A stretch of 64,000 nucleotides of DNA from Manduca sexta (lineage: Eukaryota > Arthropoda > Insecta > Lepidoptera > Sphingidae). Location of the stretch: assembly GCF_014839805.1 (NCBI RefSeq), contig NC_051123.1:9840727-9904726 (forward strand), read 5' to 3'. The notes beneath the pieces were generated by a model. That model was not told the DNA's origin and ran no database searches. It worked only from the letters and a program-made list of their open reading frames with translations. The position numbers and the translations under genes are program-made. Positions 36,806 through 48,063 of this stretch are shown here, in pieces; within the stretch, counting starts at the first letter, position 1; every line of letters starts with the position of its first letter.

Positions 36806-37312
36806 TTTTTTTATTGCTTTGAATGACGAGACGAGCTTGCCGTTTGCTTTATGGTAAGCGATACGACCGCCCATGAACTATAGAAACACTATCCAACTCC
36901 TTGAATTACAAAGTATTGTTTGGTATTCCACTATGCTCGCCATACTGAGACATGAGATTTTAAGTCTTTATGTCCAGTAGTTACACTGGCTATAATGTCC
37001 TTCAAACCGGAACACAACAGTGACTACACACTGCTGCTTGGCGACATAAATAGACATTGAGGTGATACCTGTTGTAGAATATAACCTTTGTTGTGACCAA
37101 TATTTTTTTATGTGTTCTATTTTTGTAGATATTTGAATGTTATTGTTTTGTTGTTTGCCTAGTTACATCTTTTACTCTAAAATAAACACTCGTGTCAATA
37201 ACACATCTTTTTACTTAATTTTATTAATAACTCAGAACACATATACCAATTACTTACAACAATACCAATCCAGGAGGACTCTGACATATGAGAGACCTAC
37301 CACTAGTATGTA
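36806..37312 (-). mobile_element. Retroposon A, split by a solo LTR
   Basis: The copy runs 36806-37069, is interrupted by a 192-bp LTR, and resumes at 37262 with ATACCAATCCAGGAGGACTC to CTACCACTAGTA. The interruption is at ATACC, which is duplicated on both sides. Confidence 0.78.
37070..37261. mobile_element. Solo LTR of an LTR retrotransposon
   Basis: A 192-bp insertion inside a retroposon-A copy. It begins TGTTGTAG and ends TTACAACA: the canonical TG...CA with inverted ends TGTTGTA/TACAACA. It is flanked by the 5-bp duplication ATACC (37065-37069 and 37262-37266). An AATAAA polyadenylation signal lies inside (TAAAATAAACACTCG). No internal coding region or second LTR is present, so it is the product of LTR-LTR recombination. 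The TGTTG start suggests Ty1/copia-like; that part is a guess. Strand is not called. Confidence 0.85.
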
Positions 37313-37463
37313 TGAATAAGCAAGTATAATTCTTATATTCAAACAATTAAGAAATTTATGAAAGTACTTGGATTTTGGGCATGGGCGTACTTAGAGGCAT
37401 TTTCTAGAGAAAGCCTGTGTTCTAGGCTTAAAAAATAAAAGGATTTCTGTATGTTCTGTATGT

Positions 37464-37645
37464 ATAGAACTTTACAGGTATGCATTTTTATTCACGATGT
37501 TATCCTTCATCGTTAAAGCAAGCGATAATGCACAAAGAATATACACACAATTTTAGAAAAGTCGAAGGTGTGTTCCCTTGGGTTTTGAACCTGCGGACAT
37601 TCGTCTCGGCAATCCATTCCACAACCAACTAGGCTATCGCCGCTT
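37464..37645 (-). mobile_element. SINE-1, 5' part only
   Basis: Head and first half of the body in reverse orientation; the tail half is absent. The head reads AGCGGCGATAGCCTAGTTGG on the minus strand. Confidence 0.83.
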
Positions 37646-38472
37646 TCCATTACTTCGACAGAATTGTTTATGAACAAAAAAAAACTGTTCTTTTTTTAAA
37701 TATTTATGACATCAATCGATACTAATAAGCCTTTATAAAAAAGTTGCTTATTGTGCATCACAACATGTCGATGCCTCAAGAAATCCAAACGTAATTAGAA
37801 CAAAATAATTATAACGTTATACAAGAAGCATTAAAATTCAAATTTATTTGGCATCGGATCAAATCTCGGTAAATGTAATTTCCTCCTTTAGAGTTTTAAT
37901 TTTATCTCAGACAGCGGAATAGCTGTTATAGTTTGAATTCGTGTAAGTATAGCCAAATTGCTTTAATAATAATTAAATTTAGTTTTAATTTTTATGTAAT
38001 ATTAATCGTGTTTAATGGGAGAATATTCAAGCTAGTTATATTAAACCAACTTTAAGGAGTGAGCCCATGGCTATATCGGTAAAAATTAGGAAAGACAATA
38101 AGTCATAGTTTCCTTTTTAATAATCTTACGAAATTATTAGATTTTTTTTAATAAAAAATAAACATAGAATTGTGTATAATATATAATTCAATTTGTCAAA
38201 AACATATTATATAGAAGGATGCAATAGTGAGCCAGCGATATGTTTTTAATTATATTGAAATAAATATTTTTTTTGGATATTAACGCGGTTTTTTAAATTA
38301 TAACTATTATCAGGTGAGAGAAATAGTTTTATCTCAATGTTTTATATTCGCGTTAAGATAAGATATTATTTTAATATATCCTAAACAAAAAAAAATATTA
38401 TTCCAAAGTATAAGTCACTATGCCTCCCTAAACTTGTTAGCTGTTACCCATTGAATACGATAATGCAGACAA

Positions 38473-38860
38473 TAGGGGACCGGCCTATGCTTGATTTTGT
38501 ACATTATTCTATATGTAATGGTTAATAATACGAAAATGAAGCATAGCTGCGAAAACTGCATAAAAATTGGTTAAAAAATGAGCGAGTAATTCACATTTAA
38601 AATATTGTAATGTGCAGAAGTGGGCGCGATGTGGGGATATCGCTTCATCTCTTTCTTTCGCACGCGTCTTAATTCCCGATGACGTCACATGTGGGTATTT
38701 CGTCTCTTTTCTGTTTCTTGATAATTACCCCTTCCACCGAAATTCAAAGACTTATAACTTGTTGATTTTTAACCGGATTTTAATAATTCCTTCTGTGTTA
38801 TAATTTATATTATGTAAATATTTGATAATAGTAAAGAACAAAAATGAGTCCGGTACCCTA
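38473..38860 (+). mobile_element. TA-flanked MITE carrying a CRE site (family F), 388 bp
   Basis: Terminal repeats TAGGGGACCGG and CCGGTACCCTA, with TA at both edges. It contains GTGGGGATATCGCTTCATC, TTTCTTTCGCACG and the palindrome TGACGTCA (38680-38687). The copy at 60594 has exactly the same length. Confidence 0.83.
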
Positions 38861-38974
38861 TTTTCGAACTAATAGCAAAAGTTTTAAATTGGAATTTCGC
38901 TTCCAACGTCAGTGCCGAGCGGGTTTTAATCGTTTTAATTTTATCTATTATGGAGCGTTTTTCGTCACTTAAAG

Positions 38975-39158
38975 TACAGTCAGATACAAATGTAGCTGAA
39001 CAAATTAAAATATAAACTTTAATCGAAACATTCTTTTTTTGTCAAAAATAAAGTAAACCTCGTTATTTTTGTGAAGAAAAAACGATTGTTGATACGAACA
39101 AAAGTTTAAAGTTGATTCGAAATTTGAATTTGTTCAGCAACTTTTGTGACTGACTGTA
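38975..39158. mobile_element. Mariner-like MITE, 184 bp, palindromic
   Basis: Ends TACAGTCAGATACAAATG and CTTTTGTGACTGACTGTA are inverted repeats of about 45 bp bounded by TA, with GCTGAACAAATT in both arms. A solo end of the same family is at 1358-1405 (TACAGTCAGTTACGGAAG...). Confidence 0.8.
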
Positions 39159-39300
39159 CATAAAAACTTAAAGACAAAAGCTATCTGCGCGATTAGCGTC
39201 ATGACTGGCTACAAATAGTAACAATACGGAACTTTGTATATTATAGAATTACATAACAGTGCATATCAAATGCTCTTCCTTATTGTTTTATTGTATTTAA

Positions 39301-40154
39301 TCTATACTATTATATAAAGCTGAAGAGTTTGTTTGTTTGAACTACCGGTCCAAACCGAATAAATCTTTTTGCGTTGGATAGCCCTTTGTTCGTGGAGTGC
39401 TATAGGCTATATATCATCACGCTATATTCAATAGGAGCGGAGCAGTAATGGCTAATCTCAGGAACTACCGATTCGAACTGAAAAATTCTTTTTGTGTTGA
39501 ATAGTCCTTTGTTTGTGGAATGTTCAAAATTATATATCAACACGCTATGACCAATAGAAGCGGAGCAGTAATGGCTAATCTCAGGAACTACCGGTTTTAA
39601 CTGAAAAATTTGTTTTGTGTTGGATAGCCCTTTATTTGTGGACCGCTATAAGCTATATATCATCATGCTATACCCGATAGGAGCGGAGCAGTAATGGCTA
39701 ATCTCAGGAACTACCTGTCCAAACTGAAAAAATCTTTTTGCGTTGGATAGCCCTTTGTTCGTGGAGTGCTATAGGCTATATATCATCACGCTATGACCAA
39801 TAGGAGCGGAGCAGTAATGAAACATGTTGCATAAACGGGGAAAATTATTAGTTTTGAGACCTTCCGTTGCCTGCGCTGCGTAAACGGTTAAAGTTATGCA
39901 ACAATGATGTATGACGGGATTGTTCCACTTAAAAAGTTCTAAAAAATATATTATAAAACAAAGTCTCCCGCTGCATCTGTCTGTCTGAACGTGTTAAACT
40001 CAAAAACTACCCAACGTATTAAGATGAAATTTGGTATGGAGACAGTTTGAGACCCTGGGAAGAACATAGGCTCCCGGAAAACTACTACTTTTATAACGGA
40101 AAACTTTAGCCTGAAAAACTTTATAACGCGGGCGGAGCCGCGGGCAAAAGCTAG
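39301..40154 (+). mobile_element. Helitron-like element with internal minisatellite
   Basis: Starts A|TCTATACTATTATATAAAGC and ends GCCGCGGGCAAAAGCTAG|T. The first half is a 123-bp tandem array (separate entry). The second half, from about 39955, is a common Helitron 3' body (AAAACTACCCAACG, TTTGGTATGGAGACAG). It may be one element or one element with a second Helitron end fused to it. Confidence 0.65.
39339..39819. repeat. Tandem array, 123-bp unit, about 3.9 copies
   Basis: GAACTACC... recurs at 39339, 39462, 39585 and 39708 and GCTAATCTCAGGAACTACC at 39451, 39574 and 39697, a period of exactly 123 bp. Units contain CACGCTAT(A/G)...AATAGGAGCGGAGCAGTAATG and differ by a few substitutions. 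Confidence 0.92.
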
Positions 40155-41070
40155 TATTATAATATGTAGTGATGTTAGTGTACCTTATTACAAATTAAGA
40201 AATAAGTCTTATAGTGGCCAGTACACTGACTATAATTTTTTGAATTCAGAACGAAATTGTAAATTTGAATTTCGAAGAAAACAAATTTAGGTTTGGTTGC
40301 TAGTAGTATAAATGCTCCTCGCCCTTATTTGGTGTTTTCGAGAGATCGTATTGATTCGGGAATATATTTTGAACTTTAAATGTATTTTTTGTCATTGGCA
40401 TGATTATTTTTCACGTCTTTAAGAGACTTTATAGAAAGCAAGATGTCTTAAACCTTCCTATTTTTTTTTTATTTATACGTATGATCATAATGTTTAATAC
40501 TTTTTGTATATGTATGATCATATTGTATTATATTTAAATACCAATTTCAATGCTAATTGCATTAGTCTTTTTTATTCCTTATTCAAATAAGAAAAAAAAC
40601 ATTTTTTTTTGCTTTGGTCCGCTTTTTGGAATCGGTTATACTTTTACTTTTTATCTCACCTCATAATTTTATTTTACATTACCTAAAATAAATTCTACAT
40701 CAACGAATTTGTTGAAAACAAAAACATAACTCTTTCTAAATAAGATTGTCTAGATATCTCTGCATTAGAATTTTGTACGTAAAATACACAGACAGGACAA
40801 ACGCTATTGGAATGTGTAAACATTTTTCTCGATGTACGAAATGTTAGTTTCAGAAAAACATTGTATCTATAGGTTCAAATTTATTCAATATGGCTCAGCC
40901 CAATAATCTAAGTTTATGTTCGTATTTCGAGTTTTGCAATTAAACTATCAGTGGCGAAAGGTGGTATTTTCCTATAGGGAACGACACAACATATAGGTAC
41001 TAATATGAATGCGGTCTGCAAATCTTTTAATGATAATTAGATTCTAAATAAATTCTACATAAAGGAAAGA
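40155..41070. other. No gene seen
   Basis: AT-rich spacer without recognisable ORF or repeat. Confidence 0.45.
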
Positions 41071-41309
41071 TGAAGCAGTGTGTAGTCACTGTTGTGTTCC
41101 GGTTTGAAGGACATTGTAGCCAGTGTAACTACTGGACATAATGACACTTAACATTTCACGTCTCAGGATGGCGAGCGCAGTGGAATATCAAACAATACTT
41201 TGTATCTCAAGGTGTTGGATGGTGTTTCTACTGTTTATGGGCGGTCGTATCGCTTCATATCAGGCGAACGGCAAGCTCGTCTAATCATTCAAAGTAATAA
41301 AAAAAACCT
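41071..41309 (+). mobile_element. Retroposon A copy
   Basis: Sense orientation: AGCAGTGTGTAGTCACTG to TATCAGGCGAACGGCAAGC and then an AATAAAAAAAA tail. The start of the element is truncated. Confidence 0.78.
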
Positions 41310-41399
41310 TAATCACAAGAAATTGGGAATATCTATTCTCATCTATAGGACAATAAAAAAAAAAACAATAAAAAAATCGACGGCAAGAATCGGGTTATA

Positions 41400-41455
41400 T
41401 AACTATCGACTTCCAAAAAAATGGAACTTCATCCTTTTTGTGGAAGTCGGTTACA
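41400..41455. repeat. Hairpin with lepidopteran 'GGAAGTCGGTT' module
   Basis: TCGACTTCCAAAAAAATGGA pairs with TTTTTGTGGAAGTCGGTT across a short loop. The same half-module occurs alone at 2831-2849 and, weakly, at 18110. Confidence 0.7.
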
Positions 41456-41822
41456 ACCTTCAATATAAAATCATATATTCCGTGCCAAAGTAACATTTAA
41501 TAAACATCGTCAAATATACATAATAATATTCCTTGACATATATATGAACATACTGGAATATTTCTCGAAAGTTCCATGTCAGAATACGCGTTAACTCAGT
41601 GACACGTGACAGAACACGCCGAGCCGGGATCATCGTTGGCCTCTGTTCACCGCAATAACCCTCTGGCGCAAAACTTTTGAATTTTATTATGATGTTAAAA
41701 GGTTTTAGTATGACTAAGACTTTGTATCACAATATTAAATGATATGTGCCAGGTCACGTATGTTAAGATTAATTATTTCATTATTCATTTGGGAGCGTAT
41801 TTAAGAATTTGACTTTTGTATT

Positions 41823-41927
41823 TGCTGGTGGTATATATTTTATATTCGCTTGGATAGCGACCACCGTACACAAGGTGTTAAAACCCGCCATAGTGGTCCA
41901 CTTAAGTGTGTCGTGTTCCGGGATAAG
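41823..41927 (+). mobile_element. Retroposon C, 5' part
   Basis: TTGCTGGTGGTATATATT to CGTGTTCCGGGATA. It is then cut off and replaced by a Helitron-like 3' end running to 42035. Confidence 0.75.
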
Positions 41928-42426
41928 AACTACAATTTAAAAAGATTTTGTAGAATTTGGTCATAATATAAATCAGAAAAAAAAATGTATCCCGGAAAAC
42001 TCCTTCACGCTGGCGACGCCGCGAGCAAAAGCTAATATGAAATATTAACTGCCATGAACGAAGTCAAATTAATCGAACGCAAAAGAGTCCATTGTGAGTT
42101 TTATCACGAGTTATCGAACGTGGAATACAACCCTTTATTGGCCAACAGATGTGGCCATCCAATATCCGTTCAACTTGAAGAGATTTTGATACCGTCTCTA
42201 CGGTATTACAACATGGAACTCTATTATTATTCAGTTTAAATAGAATTTGCAATGTCCAATATAAAATGTATTGAATATTCGTATGGGTCCTTATTTCAAT
42301 CGGATTATGGAGTTCGATTTATATTATGATTCTTACTTACATGATAATTCTTTGTTGGTTTTTTATTAGCTTAGTACATTGTGTCCTACAGATGGAAATA
42401 AGTTTTCCCAATTTCTTGTGATTTGA

Positions 42427-42525
42427 GTTTTTTTTATTGCTTTGCATGACGAGACGAGCTTGCCGTTCGCCTGATGGTAAGCGATACGACCACCCATAAA
42501 CAGTAGAAACACCGTCCAACTCCTT
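42427..42525 (-). mobile_element. Retroposon A, 3'-terminal fragment
   Basis: Only the last 100 bases (minus strand: AAGGAGTTGGACGGTGTTTC to GGCAAGCTCGTCTCGTC and an A tail). Confidence 0.75.
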
Positions 42526-43025
42526 GTTAAGAGAACAAGAACTCAGAACCAATACATTAATTCAGTCATTATATTATTTGATATAATTAATGTTTTAAGA
42601 CAAACAAAAGCAGGTGAGATACAAAAAATGGTAACAATATTTTTTTAAAAACTGTTTGCTACGTACATTTTTATATGTACTGGTATAGGATGTAATATAA
42701 AAATGCTATAAAATAAAAAAAAAATACTAAAAATATAAAGAAGGTATAAAAATAACTGCAACAAATATACCTATATATAAAAATTAACCATGCGAGACTT
42801 CAAAATCTGAACAAAACCACATACGAAAATAAAATCTTACGAACCATACTAAACTTTACAATCCACAGAAAGATACATAAACAGAAAACAAGAGTGGTAA
42901 AATTAAAATATACGTTTCTATTAAAATTTTACTAAAACGTTGAGTTCAACAAGTTTTTGTTAATTATTTTGGTTTACATTTTGAAAGTTGAGAAAGCTTT
43001 CATGTGTTTCTTAATATTATACTTA

Positions 43026-43400
43026 TAAGACTGCCTCTGTGGCGTAGTTGTAATTGCACACGGTATGAGTACAACTACCACGCTGAGGTTTTGGGTTCGA
43101 ATCCCGGGTCGACTCAAAATAAGTGTGACTAGGTTTTCCCATCTTAAAAATTACTCAGTAGGAGTTAGGAAGTTTGCGGTGTGATATCCCCGTGCCTCGC
43201 AAAGCACGTAAAGTTGTTGGTCCTGCGCCTGATCTCTCTCCGGTCATGTCGAATTGCCGCCTCAGCGGACTATGAGAGTGAAGGAACAGAGAGTGCACCT
43301 GAGTATTGCGCACACACTTGTGCACTATAATATCTTCTGCGTGGCTGATCTCCGTTGAGATTGGCCGTCGTGACCGAAATTCGGTAAGAAATGACTTACC
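43026..43400 (+). mobile_element. SINE-2, long-bodied subfamily, second copy
   Basis: Head GACTGCCTCTGTGGCGTAGT, box B GGGTTCGAATCCC, and the same long body as the copy at 36033. A short-subfamily tail (GATATGGTGATAG..., CTATCACATTATGGGACGG) lies further on at 43490-43590. Confidence 0.82.
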
Positions 43401-43429
43401 TACATATACCAACTCTTGTATGCGTCTTT

Positions 43430-43590
43430 ACTTGAATTAACGTTATTCTTGGTAAAAAGTAGCCTATGGCACTCCGGGATTAGTGAAGTCTGGAATTCAT
43501 CCCGATATGGTGATAGAAATGCCACCTATCACATTATGGGACGGCATATGTGGGTGCACCACGTATTTGCCTAACTCTACAGAGCTAAAA
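43430..43590 (+). mobile_element. SINE-2, tail fragment
   Basis: Matches the downstream half of the short SINE-2 body (CCCGATATGGTGATAG, CACATTATGGGACGG, TTTGCCTAACTCTAC). The head is missing. Confidence 0.6.
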
Positions 43591-43624
43591 GGTATGTGAG
43601 TGTGTGTATTATACTCGTATAATA

Positions 43625-43850
43625 CTAGCTTTGGTCGCGGCTCTGCCCGCGTGGAAGAGTCCAGATCTATTTTCTCGGTATAGGAAACCTATGCCCCTTC
43701 CCCCTGGAAGATATTTGGTATGGAGATAGTTTGACACCCTTCTCAAATTAAACCATACCAGATATCATTAAAATTCGTTGGGAAGTTTTTGAGTTTATCG
43801 CGTTCAGACAGGCAAACAGATGCGACGAGGGACTTGACTTTTTAAATGAG
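43625..43850 (-). mobile_element. Helitron-like element with internal inversion
   Basis: Minus strand ends GGCAGAGCCGCGACCAAAG plus CTAG|T. Inside, TTTGGTATGGAGATAGTTTG (43706 onward) reads in the plus direction while the rest is in the minus direction. Confidence 0.65.
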
Positions 43851-43864
43851 CTATACAGCTAAAA

Positions 43865-43990
43865 TGAAAGACACAAGACGCTAGCCATTACTATCCTGGA
43901 GGCACTGCATTTGCCGGAGGACCGTCATGCCTGGCGATCAGCTGTCCAAGACTCGCTTAAGTGACAGGGGTCACGATCCTTAGCATTAAG
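43865..43990 (+). pseudogene. Non-LTR ORF C-terminal scrap
   Basis: Frame reading HLPEDRHAWRSAVQDSLK then stop, with GGTCACGATCCT after it. It is similar in style to the 3' ends of LINE ORFs. Very short. Confidence 0.5.
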
Positions 43991-44260
43991 GTGGTAGCTC
44001 AAGGTCCATTTTCATACATTTTGTTTCGGCTTTAATCTGGGTAACTAAACAAGTATTGGCAAGTAAAGAATTTAAATTCACGTCTAGTTAGTGATTAGTT
44101 TTCGCAGTTGAAAGAAAAACGTAAAAATAAATAACTTTCACGACGAGAAAATGTTTATTGTCATCATGTAATAAAATTATTACACACCGATGTCTATACA
44201 CTATAGATAGTATAGAAAAACGAATATGTGTGTCTTTATTAGAGCAACAGAAGTCAAAAA

Positions 44261-44480
44261 GAGACGATAGCCTATTTCGGTGTCGAACCGACTGCAGAGG
44301 CGAATGTCCGCAGGTTTGAAAAAAAGTGCACACACCTCTGACTTTTCTAAAAAAATATGCATAACAGCCAAGGAAACCATCGTGAGGAAACCTGCATACC
44401 TGAGGAATTCTCCCTCTCAGTAGTAGAGGAGGCCTGTGCTCAGCAGTGGGACAGTATATAACACAGGACTGATATTATTC
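44261..44480 (+). mobile_element. SINE-1, internally deleted
   Basis: The head is degraded (CGATAGCCTATTTCGG). The body is shortened by deletions and the tail GTATATAACACAGGACTGATATT is present. Confidence 0.8.
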
Positions 44481-45604
44481 TATGCCGTTAGTATTATTTG
44501 TAATCTTCTTTTGTTTTATGTTATAGAATTATGTTTGTAATTTTTTCATACCAACACGTTTAAAAATTATGAATAATAAACGTAGCTTAGCTTAAATTTA
44601 GTAATAACATAATATGTGTGAATTTGTAGTACTATTTCAATGAATAAAATAGTATTTTAATCCGAGTTGTATCTTTTTTAAACACATCTTTAATCGAGTT
44701 GTGACTTTTTGTAAATAATGAGACGACTATCTGGCCTGACTCGACTCCGCGAATGCCTGTTACTATTAGCAGCACTGAATTAAACAAATCCAGACATTAG
44801 CTGATGTTTGATCTCAAAATGTCTGGTTACTACATAGCTACAAAATTCATCAAATCGGCACGCATTTGCCAGATATTTGACTTGTTTCAAACCCCAGTGA
44901 CCCTTACTTTGGGCAAATATTAAAATGTAATATTAATTGGATTTTTATTTCAAATTTCTCTTTTTTTTACGTTAAGAAACATATTTAGTTTTCATTCCTC
45001 ATTTTAATTTCCCTGGAGATTTTTTCACTTACAGAAAGGTCTATGTTGGACTTAAGATATTATATGGAACAACTTCCCTAAACCGGTCCCAAAGCGACGG
45101 TTTATATTACAATGTAAAATTAAAAAATAACATCGCGAGGTGAGTTGACAAGCTAATAATTATATCGAAGTTTGAAAGGCAATCATGTCTAAGCGACAAA
45201 TATACCGTAAATGTATTATATAAATATTTAGAATCGCCATAATTTTCTGCGTCATTTGATCTAGGTTTTGTAGATCTAGCACAATTTTAATATCATTAGG
45301 GTATATCATTATAAATATTAAGTTTAATTGTTATGAATTTTCATATTAAAAAGAAACTTTAAATCACTGTACTCAAAAATTTACTGATTGAAGCTTAGGT
45401 ATTATTGCATTCCAAGCGCCGATATTAAGAATCGTTTTCATTATAATGAAAAAAAAATGTTTTAGGCATTGACGTATGTTCTGTAGACATGAATACCCAT
45501 ATAAACTATTTGTTCAAAATCTGAACTAAAATGGCAGCCAAAACGTCACTGTTATAACCTATTTATTCACTTGAACAACAAATAATTTTACTTATTTGAC
45601 TAAT
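44481..45604. other. No gene seen
   Basis: AT-rich spacer without recognisable ORF or repeat. Confidence 0.45.
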
Positions 45605-45787
45605 ATTTTTTATTCACATCCAGGTTTACGCTTAGACTCGAGTTCTTATATTATGAGCGTCACTCCGTACATAACCACATGCTGTCAATATTGAAATCAT
45701 ACCAAAGTCGAATGTACGGATTGCAGTACAGTTGAGTCGAACACAATGAGTGTACGGAACGCCAGATCTAGTACGTAGTACATATAT
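45605..45787. repeat. Dispersed repeat, family J, second copy
   Basis: Same 180-bp sequence as near the S1 exon, followed by an RTE-like 3' scrap (GGAAGGGCTATGTCCAGCAG at 45803-45822). Confidence 0.8.
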
Positions 45788-46139
45788 CGATGGTTTTAGG
45801 GAAGGGCTATGTCCAGCAGTAGACTTCCAGTAGTTGTGGATAATTACGAATATTTTTATAATAATTCCTTATGTTCACGCAAATATTAGACATTAAAATA
45901 AAATAAATCACCAAATGCAATATGTACATAATCGTTATAATTTTATTAACTTCAACTTTTTAATTATCAAGACCCAAGGCAAAGGGAGTAAGCCCAACAG
46001 CCGATAACATTAGAAAAAGGGTTGTTGACAACTTTTTTAAAATACATTTATCAAAAATATATTTCATCCAAAATATATCGGATAAAGATTTTTCGATTTA
46101 CGTAATAATAAATAAGTTATAAAGCTTTGATATTTGGAT

Positions 46140-46345
46140 CAAATGGAAGCTGTCAAATTACAATAATATTGAAATGTGACGTCACCCAGTGCCACCAGCC
46201 ATAACCGTACGTATGTGAGAAAAGGATAGCGCGATAACCCCACTACGTCCCCACTTTTGCTCACAACAATTCAAATATGAACAACTACTTTATTTCCAAC
46301 CAATTTTGATTCTGTTTTTACCGAAGAATTTCTTTTTCATATTAT
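46140..46345 (-). mobile_element. Family F MITE, degraded copy
   Basis: Reverse-oriented core with GATAACCCCACTACGTCCCC and TGACGTCA at 46177-46184. Terminal repeats are not visible. The Lep1 Helitron starts about 10 bp to the right. Confidence 0.6.
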
Positions 46346-46356
46346 TTCCTGTTATA

Positions 46357-46657
46357 TCACTACATAGTATAAAACAAAGTCGCTTTCTCTGTCCCTACGT
46401 CCCTTTGTATGCTTAAATCTTTAAAACTACGCAACGGATTTTGATGCGGTTTTTTTTAATGGATAGAGTGATTCAAGTGGAAGGTTTATATGTATAATAA
46501 CATCCATTAAATAGTGGAGAAATACTGTTATTTTGTTATGTTATACCCGTGCGAAGCCAGAGCGGGCCGTTATGTTTTTATATACAACGTTCACAGTTTT
46601 TCTGTAGTGTATTTAGTATCAGCATTGCACCCGTGCGAAGCCGGGGCGGGTCGCTAG
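46357..46657 (+). mobile_element. Lep1-type Helitron, 301 bp, duplicated 3' end
   Basis: Begins TCACTACATAGTATAAAAC after an A and ends GGGGCGGGTCGCTAG before a T. It contains the 3' hairpin region twice: once diverged (CCCGTGCGAAGCCAGAGCGG at 46546-46565) and once at the true end (CCCGTGCGAAGCCGGGGCGG from 46630). Confidence 0.87.
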
Positions 46658-46892
46658 TAATATAATAAACTAAATCAAACATACGAAACTACCCTATTCT
46701 TACAACTTAACATTTACTTACACGATACGAAACAAATTGATTGCATAAAGTGCAATTAACTTGTAAACTCGGTTAGGACGTCGGGAAATTGCAAACGAAC
46801 CCTCGCTTTTTCTAGGTAGGTAGAGGGTATAAAACTTCGCTTTGAGTCCCATCGTGTACGTGCTATGAATGTTACGACTTACGGCTTTTTAC

Positions 46893-47178
46893 AATAATAT
46901 CAGCCCTGTATTGTACTGTCCCACTACAGGACACGGGCTGTCTGCTACTGAGAGAGTTGAGGCCTTAGTCCACCACGCTGGCCTGGTGGGGATTGGCAGA
47001 CTTCACATACCCTTAAAATACGTATAGAGAGCTTTTCAGGTATACACGATGTTTTCCTTCACCGTTAAGGCAAGCGATAATTCACAAAGACACTTATAAC
47101 ATAGAAATAAGAAAGTTAGAGGTGCATGGGTTTTGAACCTGCACATACGTGTCGGCAGTCAGTTACACTCCCAATAAG
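46893..47178 (-). mobile_element. SINE-1 copy, truncated at the head
   Basis: Reverse-oriented from the ATT tail to the GTCGGCAGTC region. The final tRNA-like bases are degraded. Confidence 0.83.
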
Positions 47179-47275
47179 AATAGTTAATACGAAATATTGT
47201 ATTAATTTTCTTGATAAATCACCTTCTAATATCTTAAATTAAATATGTTTTAAATTAATTAAACTTTATTTTATA

Positions 47276-47447
47276 CTAGCTTTTGCTCGTGGCGGCGCCC
47301 GCGTGGTTGTTTTTTCGAGATAAAAATTAGCCTGTAGCACTCAGGGGTAATCTAGCTTCCTATTAGTAAAAAAAATAAATCGATTTAGTAGTTCCTAAGA
47401 GAATGCTTTCAAACAACAAACTCTACAGCTTTATATATTAATATTGA
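47276..47447 (-). mobile_element. Non-autonomous Helitron, 172 bp, complete
   Basis: Minus strand starts A|TCAATATTAATATATAAAGC and ends GCCACGAGCAAAAGCTAG|T, preceded by a GC-rich hairpin (GCGGGCGCCGCC). It is the shortest complete copy in the window. Confidence 0.8.
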
Positions 47448-47812
47448 TTAAACTAGACTAAAATATTTCAAACACAGTGGTTCCGTCAGAATAAACGTAA
47501 ATATTATTCAAACCATCCGTTCCATCAAAATATTACATCAAAATACTGTTAATGCAGGTAATAAAGTTCAAAATCGTCTATCCCAAATGTCCAACGACTA
47601 GAGTTATAAAGTCCTTTACACAACGGTATCATCTTAAGAGAAGAGTAATTGAATTTGGCTCTAAATGTCGCCTGATTACGTAACTGGTTCAATTTATGTA
47701 CCATCGGACACCGAATCGATTTTAGTTTAGTTCAGATAGTCGATATAAAGTTTTTGAGTGTTTTTAGTTAGTTTAAAATTAGAATCTGATTTTTTGTTTT
47801 ATTGTTAATCCT

Positions 47813-48063
47813 TCTAATATAAATTCGAAAGTTTGTGAGGATGGATGTGTGGATATATGTTTGTTCCTCTTTCACAAAAAAACTACTGAACGTATTTGGA
47901 CGATACTTTACAGTAATACTGGTTATACATCAGAATAACACAAAGACTACAATTTATGATCATTTTGTGTAATTTGCTCATAATATAACGATACATAAGT
48001 AAGTCGGAAAAAAATTATCCCGGAAAACTCCTTCATGCGGGCGAAGCCGCGATCAAAAGCTAG
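47813..48063 (+). mobile_element. Helitron-like element
   Basis: Starts about TCTAATATAAATTCGAAAG and ends GGCGAAGCCGCGATCAAAAG with CTAG|T. A related 3' half is at 41930-42035. Confidence 0.72.

Noticed and set aside
39339..39819. CRISPR-like array
   Set aside because: Units are contiguous 123-bp repeats without spacers, in a eukaryotic genome; it is a minisatellite.
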